This document shows, in pieces, positions 55,441-64,000 of a stretch of DNA of 64,000 bases. Under the pieces are notes generated by a model, which saw only the letters and a list, made by a program, of their open reading frames with translations, did no database searches and was not told the origin of the DNA. The stretch's first letter is position 1, and each line of letters starts with the position of its first letter. The DNA comes from Paragonimus westermani (lineage: Eukaryota > Platyhelminthes > Trematoda > Plagiorchiida > Troglotrematidae): NCBI GenBank assembly GCA_008508345.1, contig QNGE01003074.1, positions 20,293-84,292 of the forward strand, given 5' to 3'. The position numbers and the translations under genes are program-made.

Positions 55441-57339
55441 GGGTCAAGGAACAAGCCAAAGATGCAGAACGTTGAACTTCAAGAGCTCACGAAACATCGG
55501 TGATCAAGCCGCACCAGGACCGCTGGGATCCCATTCCACGTTAATCGATTCGCATACCCAATTTCGGGTGGTATGGTCGAACTCAGTCAATGAGATTGCG
55601 ACACTGCCGTCAACTTCATGTACGCTAAGTTGTCTTCTCGCGATCAATGCGTGAATTGTTCTAACGCGCTGACTGCCATACGACTATTTCATCTGACTCG
55701 CCCTGCGTCTGCCAGCCATACATGAACGTCACATCTCACTTGCAGCTCGGTTGTTTGTTTGCAAGGTGTAGGCACCTTGATGTTGAATGTTTGAACATGG
55801 ACGTACTGATTTTCAGTAGTTAGGTCCCTTCCCGTCCCCTTCTTTTTCCTTCTCTCTTTCTATATAGGGTTTGTTGTTCCTTCATGGTTGTGTGGCAATT
55901 AAGCATTAGTGTGAACCACTGATGTATTGCTGTCTATGATGATGATGACTTAATCTACTTCTTGTCGTCCATGATAATCGTCTCGCTCCTGTGGCCTAAT
56001 TGTGATTCATTTTTCAATAACGGCACTACCATATCTTTTCTACTCTTCGGATTTGAGTCAAACGATTGAGCGCGTATAAAGAGGACTATTCGATAATTAC
56101 TTCGGAAATCAGGGGGGAAAGATAAAGATTTGGCACAATTTCAACTTTTGAGGCAGTGATTTCAAGAGGGAAAATGTAACGCAGCGTAAGACCCTCTCCC
56201 GAACGTCAGTCCTCCATACCTTTTCCAGTTTAAGATGTCACGATGGCAATTTAAGGTGTCCCAAGGGTTTCGACATCAAGCATAGTCGTATGGCTCATGT
56301 GTATAAGCCTAAAAAAACAGTTTTGTTCTTACATAGTGAGAGGACGTGGTTTCGCCAGGGTTAGAGAGTCAACCAAGTTAGCGCGCATAGATCCGGTCAC
56401 CTGGGCCATCTTAAACTGACACCGAGATATCTTAGACTGGAAAAGGTACGGTTTGTGTGCGACAGGCCTATACGGAACAGGAAAGAAGGATCTAGAGTAA
56501 TTAGAGAAGATAACGCTTGAGATGAAACAATTGTCTGTGGCCTTTTTCGAGCTACCCATGAAGAATGGCTTACTGCTCTCCTGGAGGAGAACCCATGACT
56601 AAGGAATTATTCGAGAAATGATTAATGGCAACGCGTTTTAGAAAACGCTTCATTACGTCATGTGGCATGCTGATTGGCCGGTAACCGGTAGGAATGGTAA
56701 ATGTCTCCCTTGACTATAGACAACCGAACAGCTTTTTTAGGCTTTAAGAAGTATGCCGCTTCGCGGCTGTGCTAGACTGAGAGCTGCTTTGAGAACTCTA
56801 GGGTGGATTCATCGTGCTAGGTAGGTTGAACCTGAAAACCATGGACAAGTCGACTGTTAGGGATGATTACTGGAATCTTCGCTGGAGCATGGTGGGATGT
56901 CAACTTGGCGGTACTGTATTAGAGAATGTTGAATGAAAATCCTTGAAATATTCAGCATTTACTGGGGGAAAAAGCTACCTGGTATAATCAGATTCACTGA
57001 AAGCAAACATCTGTAACTGAAAGTTCCGCGTAGAAGCACCAGCAAACGTTTGCTAACTTAATGGGAACACAAATTGTACGTGAAATAGTTAAATTTTCGC
57101 CAGAGTAAGTTCAAGTTTGTAGAGTCTCTAGTATTGGAAAATGCAGTCACAAGACTACCGTTGATTAGGCTAATAAACCTTGAACGTGGGCATCGAATAC
57201 CACTGATGCAATCATAGTGTACTCTGATGTTGCCAGTTGCTTCCGTGTCTCTAGTTCATCCCGAATTCCAAAAACAGGGTGCACTGGTGATTTAAGTTTA
57301 GCAGATTAGAATACTTACAAGTAATAGTTCCAATGCTAA
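55441..57339. other. Unassigned; possible 3' LTR of Gypsy copy 2
   Basis: The pyrimidine-rich CCCTTCCCGTCCCCTTCTTT at about 55829-55848 and TATATAGGG at 55861 lie where a 3' LTR would be expected, but no matching 5' LTR was found. The rest is unrecognised; a 76-codon frame at 56329-56559 (-) has no support. Confidence 0.3.
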
Positions 57340-57560
57340 ACAGTAGCGTTCGTTGATGTTAGCGTGAACCGTTTGAGAAGTCCCGCTTGGGCAGTCAACC
57401 CACTGGATCACTTGGTAGTTTCCACAGAACAATGGGCTGGGCGGGTTTATATGTGAAAGTTCTGGGCTTCCGGCTTCGTGACCCACCTGAAGACTTGCCA
57501 AATCTGGGCATGTGATTTCTGTCCATGGTTTGAATCCGGTCGACGCTTGAGTTTTTTGCA
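57340..57560 (+). repeat. SINE-like repeat family S1, copy 3 (diverged)
   Basis: CCGCTTGGGCAGTCAACCC, GGATCACTTGGTAGTTTCCA, GAAGACTTGCCAAATCTGG and a B-box-like GGTTTGAATCC (57529-57539) follow the same order as copies at 34.8 kb (+) and 14.5 kb (-). Confidence 0.45.
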
Positions 57561-57639
57561 ATTGGGTCCCAGCTAACTCATGGAATCTGTCACACTACTT
57601 GCAAGTAACACAGGTCAGACTACTTCAAACTGAACGCCA

Positions 57640-57935
57640 CTCGCAGACAAGCTCAATTAGGAAGAAAAAACTAAACCCAAGTTTCGCTCCCGTTACAATT
57701 CATCGGTATCGTGTATCTTCGTCCGGAAAGGAATTTGCATTCAAGCCCTTGTGTTTGTAGAATTAGTGTGCTAACCACAACGCCCGTGACCTCACAATAG
57801 GCATGACCGAATAACCATTGTTGAAGGCTTAACCACAACCTTGTGTGAAGTGTTCAGACTGCACGATTATTTCGAGCGGAAAAGGAAGCGAACCGATCCG
57901 TTTAATCCAATCGGTCACCGAGTTATCGCAACCTA
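57640..57935 (-). repeat. SINE-like repeat family S2 with tRNA-like head
   Basis: On the minus strand GTTGTGGTTAGCACAC (A-box-like; about 57768-57783) is followed by GGGCTTGAATGC (B-box-like; about 57741-57752), and then by a tail with GCGAAACTTGGGTTTAG. The same head occurs at 22800-22985 and the same tail type at 19.07 and 27.31 kb. This fits a tRNA-derived SINE. Confidence 0.5.
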
Positions 57936-58160
57936 TCGGTTAGTTTGAAGATACTGTGTTCACTGAATCAACTGGAACGATATCAATAATTTAAACCAGC
58001 TCTATTAGAGGCAGAACCCGAGTCTACTTGTTCCTGTTTAGGTGGACTAACCGAAAGATTTACAGGAATGTGGCAGGCAAGATCACGTATGAGCGGTGCT
58101 AAGTAGAGAAAAAGAAGTGCAGTATGTGTCGAAACGAGAGGTGATCACTCACACTTGTGT
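57936..58160. other. No recognisable gene
   Basis: Nothing supported. Confidence 0.4.
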
Positions 58161-58394
58161 TCAGCACGTGATGCAGAGTGGTATGTTTACTTTCGTTCGA
58201 AAAGCGTATACGGGTTTGTAGTCGATTGTTAACAGCAACTTCAACCATACATTTTGAAACTTCTCACATCGAACTAACCTAACTTCAGGGGCTGCATTAG
58301 AGGATGGATCACACACACTGGAGTATTCATAATGCACGGTCCTCCTAAACCTAACATGCGTTATGACATCGATTTCCGAACAGCTTGAGAACAA
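58161..58394 (-). CDS. Candidate minus-strand terminal exon
   Basis: After an acceptor-like ACTTGTTCTCAAG (58384-58396) the minus strand reads CSEIDVITHVRFRRTVHYEY, SSVCDPSSNAAPEVRLVRCE, KFQNVWLKLLLTIDYKP and ends NIPLCITC at a TGA. Five cysteines and a mixed composition look protein-like. No motif identified and no upstream exon found. Confidence 0.28.
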   Translation of the reverse strand: MFSSCSEIDVITHVRFRRTVHYEYSSVCDPSSNAAPEVRLVRCEKFQNVWLKLLLTIDYKPVYAFRTKVNIPLCITC

Positions 58395-59617
58395 GTGAGC
58401 TCAATGAGCGTGTCCAGTAGTTTCGTCTGCGTTCATATAAAAGACGTTGTGCACGTAAAATAACTGATTTCATCTGCATCCAGTAACACTATTGCCGTCG
58501 TCACACCGTATTAGTTTGCTGAGCACAGAAATCAATACACTCAAGAAAAACACAGTTGTTTAACGGTGTGCTAAGCCAGATCTCATAGGCAGCCGAGGAG
58601 CACAATCACAACAAACGGAGATTCTGAAAACTCCCTCTTTCAACAGTAACACATGGATAGTAGAGTTTTATAGTTTTTGGTTATGGTAAGCGAGAAAGGA
58701 TTGTATCATTTACAAAAAGGGATGGAAAACACATGAGCATTTTGATTCCGAATGACGCTGTTCATTGTGGTCTTATGGTTGGTTCACACTCATCTTCGCG
58801 TTCCCTCAAGGCTATTGGCGTAAATATGTCTAGATAAAACACCACACCTCACTGCTCCACGAATTTATTCGAGAAACGAATATTATAAGTTGAAAAATGG
58901 TGGGTAATGTGAAAATACGATTAGTCTTTTAGTTATTCCACACTGTAAGTAAATAGGAAGCAATCGAAGTGCACACGGAATCAATGCGCGCCTGGACTTT
59001 GAATGTGGTATCAAATGATTGTAGTTCCACAACGTCTGTGCGGGCAGAATGGGCTGGTGACGGGGAACTTGGAAGGCACGGAACCAGCTGTTTGCGTCCT
59101 GCGTATGCAGTCCACTGGTGAGGTAGAATAACCGAACGTTGCCCTTCGTGTCAAGTCGATCACTGTTACCGATGAACGGCTACCAGACTTGGAGAATGGT
59201 AAAAATATTTAAAGCCTGTCTCCTCTAGAGACATCCGTACTTCAAGTTCGTTTCTGGAGAGCGATAGCTACGTAGGCGAATTTCCAAATAAAGCCTCAAA
59301 AGATCAGAGAACTCATAAACCATCTAAGAAAGATGCAGAACGGTACTCGAAATGCTGAGACGTTTAGAAGCAAGTGGAATCAACCACCTCTCACATACGT
59401 TGACACATAGAGAGTAAATAATCGGCTCTCAGATTTGGAGAGCCGAAGACGGTTGGCGCCACTAACATTGTTGAACAGGAGGCCAATCGCTATCTTCAGA
59501 TCACCATAGGCGATTCAAACAGCCAAAGTAGCAGAACATCTAACCAGATGACTACCTTCATGCGCACGAAATGGTACCATGATTAATGTTTCTCTTGAAC
59601 AGATTCGTCACACTGAA
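58395..59617. other. No recognisable gene
   Basis: No frame or repeat of note. The lower part may hold decayed sequence of the Penelope fragment that follows on the minus strand. Confidence 0.35.
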
Positions 59618-59824
59618 CTAGACGGAGATTTCACTAGATCGCACTTTTACTACATCAGCACAAAACTGAACGTTCAGCCACTGTCCTGTCCGAGTGTATT
59701 TCCTGTAAACGGACCCTTGTACAGAGCTGTAATCGCAATGTTGTACGAGAATATCCAAAAACTTGAAGGTATTAGCATGCCGGTGCTCAATAGTGAAGAT
59801 AATGTTGAAATTTAGCTCGTTCAT
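59618..59824 (-). pseudogene. Penelope-like element 4: RT C-terminal fragment
   Basis: The minus strand reads NELNFNIIFTIEHRHANTFK, FLDILVQHC and GSVYRKYTRTGQWLNVQFC. These match the N-A---IKFT-E-E, LSFLDVLV-R and VYRK-TWTGQYLHF blocks that follow the YVDD box in Penelope-like elements. The catalytic box itself and the GIY-YIG module are not visible nearby. The 68-codon frame has no internal stop. Confidence 0.75.
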
Positions 59825-62800
59825 TGAGTTGAGGTTACTTGTTGCCGTCTACTTAGTGTCGGTGGCTAGTATCATAAATCCAGCCTGACGCAGGGACGGG
59901 AAGTACACAGCCACGTCACTGAAAACCTATCAGTTTGGGTTCGGAAAACGCTCATGAATACCAAATTGCCTCAATTCGGTAAGAACGTGAAATGTCACAA
60001 AGAACCGACGTCATCTACCGCTAGGCACTTGCTAACATATCGACCTCAATCGAACCTGGATACGTTACGCTGAAGGAAACCAAAGGCTTCCTCGTTTCGC
60101 AGACAGTAGCGATTAACAACTAGAAAAGACTCCTCTCCACACGAGGAATTGCTCGTCGGTGTCAGATTGTCCTGATGGCTATTGATTTTGTTGTTTGACT
60201 TCCCAATGTCTAATCGAACCTTGGTGTATAAAACCACAGACTGCAATATGTGCATGATGGGATGTGGCGAACTGTGCTGGAGAGATGTGTTGTACACAGA
60301 AACGCTCCTGACTTCTTTGCTCAAATAGGTTAATGGTTTACGTTGACAAGCGCAGCCAGAATCAATTGTCTCCGGCTCCCAGAATGACCGTTTCAAGTGA
60401 TCTGCAAGGTGCGGGGTAGCTTGCAGATTTAAAGAAGTAATCAAGCCGACTCATTCGAGGCATGACAGCAGAGGCCAAATTATTCAAAACTGCAGGAAAT
60501 TTCGATTCACTGTTAAGAATATTTGAAATGCAGCTGCCAAATGTCCGTAAACATCTGAGCAATCAGTCGAAGCACCCTTGAATATGATATATCGATGTAG
60601 GACAAATAGATAAACCGGCTCGGAAGTGATAAAGGTGAACTTGTGACCAAATATAGGATAGACTTTTTCTTAAAAAAGGGTCAAGGATAACAACTATTCA
60701 AATCGTAATCACGTTCTTAAGACGTCACCTCTTTATTGTAGCTACATGAGTGTCCCGCATACAGCACAGGTGGCACGCGATCCCAGCGTGCGAGAACAAT
60801 CCGTCAGGTTTCAATGCACTCTCTTTCACGGCGCAACTACGTAAGCACTTTTGGCAACCCACTTGTTTCCTACTCCGAGGAGCTTTCAGTTCCCACTACA
60901 GAGTCGAGTTTCTTAAACTTACTCAGCTGCTGTGTTGTTACACCACATAACCTACGAGAGGTACGGAAGCCTGACTGACTGCACTGGCTTTTAACAGTAA
61001 ACCTGCATGCTGCAGTACTGATTCTGGCTGTTCTGTTTGTAAGGGAGCTGAACTGGACAAGACATAACAGATAATGGGTTCGAAATTTGGATGAAATTTA
61101 AAGATTCTGTTGGTAAGTAAGTTTTACCGCCGGTAGTCACTCAGCCCGGTCTATTCCAAAATCTCTAATTCAACTGACAAATGTCGACCTACCGACAGTC
61201 GAAATAAGCCGATTTTATATAGTCACGAGTAAACTATCCAAAAGTGTAACAAACCATAGCAATGATCCGGTTACCCCGGACAGCCATTGCTAAAAGGGTT
61301 GTATAACGATGGACAGACCGAATCCCGTTTTGATCTTGGCAACTTCGAATTCATGAGTGATATCTATCGTAATTCGTGAAAACCTATGAAGTTCCGCAAT
61401 CTCGTATTCCGATCTATCTACTCAAAACAAGCAGACGGCTTGGTACTTTAGTTATCTACTCGCCATGATGTGTGGTCGAAGTAGCGATCAAGTTAGTTCA
61501 CTGCACTCATACACACGCATTTTCACTTGGTTGTTTTAAACTCTAAACAGAAGTGCCATACTGAGAATTGCACAACAGTGATGTAATATCAGTCCACGAT
61601 GAAATTGATCGAACACCTAAGCAGACAAAACATGACGGTGAAGAAGGTTTCCAGCAATGAAGGAAATGAACAGTATCACTATCGGCTACGTCACTCCGGA
61701 TGTGGCGGGTAGTTTCAAGAGGACAGTATATGATAAACTTGACCGAACCGTTGCACTGTCCTTTTCTAACCACTTCATAAGGCAAAGCACCGCTCGACAA
61801 AAACGATAGCCCATCCGGTTTGTCCACAAGATGTTTTAGCCACACAAAACGTTCAACACAAAGCAATCAATAGAAAATTAAACGCTGGTTATTACTGGAG
61901 AAGAAACGATAACCTGAAAAGAAACAATTATTCAGTTATCAAACTACATAAAGTTGATGAATGGTCGTATTAGCAGAAAATTATTGCGTCATATTGCCCA
62001 TGGGATTCGTGAATCCATCTAGAAGTGGTTGAACAAGGTCACGTTGCTCTAAGTCGAGAAACGATTGGAGTGTACCAAGTGTCATTTCAACTTCAATTAT
62101 GTCTCCAGCCCGATACGCTAACTGTTAGAAGGAAAGACAAACCAAGGTTAGATAATCAGTGGCGGCGGCGTATTTTGAAAACCGCGCGCCGATAAGGCAC
62201 TTTACATCAAAGAAGCCTAGCCTCAACAGTTAGCCATCAAACTAATCACAATAGCATCAGTAAAAAAGATCACAATATCGAAATTGTATTGACTGACTTC
62301 GAGATACTCGAGAAACACTTCAGGAGACGCTGTCGTGGCAACAATGGTGGGATGTACGCACACGCACCAGCCGTGTTTTTATTTCTTTCAATTTCTCGCA
62401 AGGGGGATGAACGAGCAATAGAGAAAATGCTGGATACAAACAAACTACGTTTATTGCTTGAGTTTCGTCTTGAGAAACAATGGGGTTGGAAGGTATCACT
62501 TTCGATCTTATTGCAAGTTTTATCCGAAATAACCCCCTCTGCGGCTACCTGTGGGAAACGTGAAAATCAGTCGCCTTAGGTATGGGAAGCTACGGGAGAG
62601 AATCTACACTAGAACAGCGATCGCTGAAAGGTTGAGTGGCCATCAAAAACCGCTTCCTAGAGAACTCACCCCGATTCTAACGGAAGTGGTCGTTATGAAG
62701 GGGGCATGCTGTAGATGACATGTGATTTTAGCAACATGAGACAAAAAAATCGAGAGGTGGAGACACGTGCGTTGGACGAGTAGATTCACGGAAGTGTACG

Positions 62801-64000
62801 GCTTGGGTATATTACGATGGAGAAGCGTGGATAATGTGGCGCACTAAGAGCTTGAATGCTGAGTCGAGACTAATTTGAAAGTCTCTAACCAATCATGCAC
62901 AGAGCGATTGGCGAAACCGGAAAGTTGTACACACCGAGATGAACGAGTTAAGTTGTGCGAATACGTTCTTAAGCCATTTTGGCAGCTCTCGCGAGGATTC
63001 CCAGCTAATCGTGGAAGAATCAACGTAACCAAAACATGTTTTCGTTATAGTACAATCGGATCAATGCAATTATATGTTGCAAACCGGGCTACTGAGTACA
63101 GAAAATCAGAGCAACAGTGGTCTGAGCGGCACTAAGCAATCTCCACTTGTTGGAATAACAAAGTCACTCTTTATGGGGAAGTAGGTGCGTGTAATTGTTG
63201 TTGTTGTTGTGCGATTGTTGACTGACCCGATCGCTGTTACCTTCCACGAAATTGCCTTGGACAATTCGGTTAAGTTCGACAGGCGGCCAGACACGTTCTA
63301 GTCAGCACCACTGACGCAACAGCTGATCGCTGTTTTTGGTTGGTTGGTGCCGATCGACCACAATTTCCCTTGCAACAAACAGCCTGCATACGCAGGCTTT
63401 GATTTACTGAGCTCTTTCCAATCAAGAAATCGCTCCAGTTCAACCTCACTACACCACATAGAATATTAAAACATAGAAAGCGAAATGAGATCTAATTGGT
63501 CAAAATCACAATCACAATATTCGTCGTCCACAATTCTAGACCGTGGATAGATATATATCTTGCAGACGAAGTTAACTATCTGTGTGGACGCGGATGAGAG
63601 CTCAAGAGACAAACTTCCGAACTTTAACTAACCCATGGTCATATACTTGTGTTCTTAAAGTTACACAGCGAAATGTTGGTCGAAAGACCAGGTACTTTTC
63701 AAAAGAGATTAGACAGCAACACTCAGATTTACTCGGGACCGGTGTGACTAAACTGCTCAAGAGCTGACGCAGGCCACCGCATTGATCTCATACAAGCTTT
63801 CCGTACAGTCTAGCCCTAATCAACCTACTGAGAATGGTCACAACTATGAAACCCAATCCTATGTTCACACCATCAGTTTGTTCGAGTCCCAAAGTCTACA
63901 ATCTTAAGGGTAACAACAGTGGATTTCACACAGAATTACCGTGTCTCAGGTCACATCTGCACTCAGAAGATAGGTGCTTGCGTCAGAATCGTGGGCGATG
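59825..64000. other. Unassigned right end
   Basis: A 107-codon minus frame at 61543-61866 (GALPYEVVRKGQCNGSVKFI) and a 96-codon plus frame at 62289-62579 read like protein in places, but have no start, splice partner or motif that I can support. A 132-codon minus frame at 60046-60444 is equally unassigned. A TTG microsatellite lies at 63195-63209. Confidence 0.3.

Noticed and set aside
1..64000. CRISPR array, prokaryotic operon, rRNA gene or prophage
   Set aside because: No regularly spaced short repeats, no closely packed same-strand ORFs with ribosome-binding sites, no rRNA motifs, and frequent spliceosomal-type borders. All point to a eukaryote.

Overview
The window looks like intergenic and intronic DNA from a multicellular eukaryote, most likely a flatworm of the digenean trematode type. 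It holds no operons, ribosome-binding sites, CRISPR arrays or long uninterrupted host ORFs. Instead it has short candidate exons with GT/AG splice borders, and a dense mix of decayed retroelements typical of trematodes: Ty3/Gypsy, BEL/Pao, and Penelope-like elements (PLEs) with a GIY-YIG endonuclease. The species is not determined. The lineage call is inference from family resemblance; no search was run.

Layout. 1-3.4 kb: BEL/Pao wreckage, with a Gag fragment (-), an integrase tail (-) and a second integrase piece (+), the last two forming an inverted pair. 3.4-11.1 kb: mostly nothing recognisable. 11.3-21.4 kb (+): candidate gene A, with two membrane-spanning exons (11278-11477 and 17474-17615) followed by phase-compatible exons at 19226-19404 and 21082-21388. 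23.5-21.4 kb (-): candidate gene C, at least five exons ending tail-to-tail against gene A, so that the two stop codons overlap. 28.0-31.2 kb (+): last two exons of candidate gene B. SINE-like and foldback repeats lie between and inside these genes. 33.7-46.4 kb: repeats, two PLE endonuclease fragments bounded by inverted repeats, and a minus-strand Gypsy polymerase fragment. 46.8-55.7 kb (+): a stack of three Gypsy copies: a candidate LTR with Gag/protease remnants, a nearly full-length but broken Gag-Pol, and a third copy split by a PLE. 55.7-64 kb: SINE-like repeats, one more PLE fragment, and largely unassigned DNA.

All retroelement ORFs carry stops, frameshifts or lost catalytic residues, so none appears autonomous. 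The host gene models rest on splice borders, reading-frame openness and phase agreement only. No product could be named for them. The most unusual structural theme is the number of closely spaced inverted repeats (about 1.9/2.4, 12.9/13.1, 37.6/38.9, 41.2/41.7 and 46.0/46.1 kb), three of them linked to PLE-type or foldback units.
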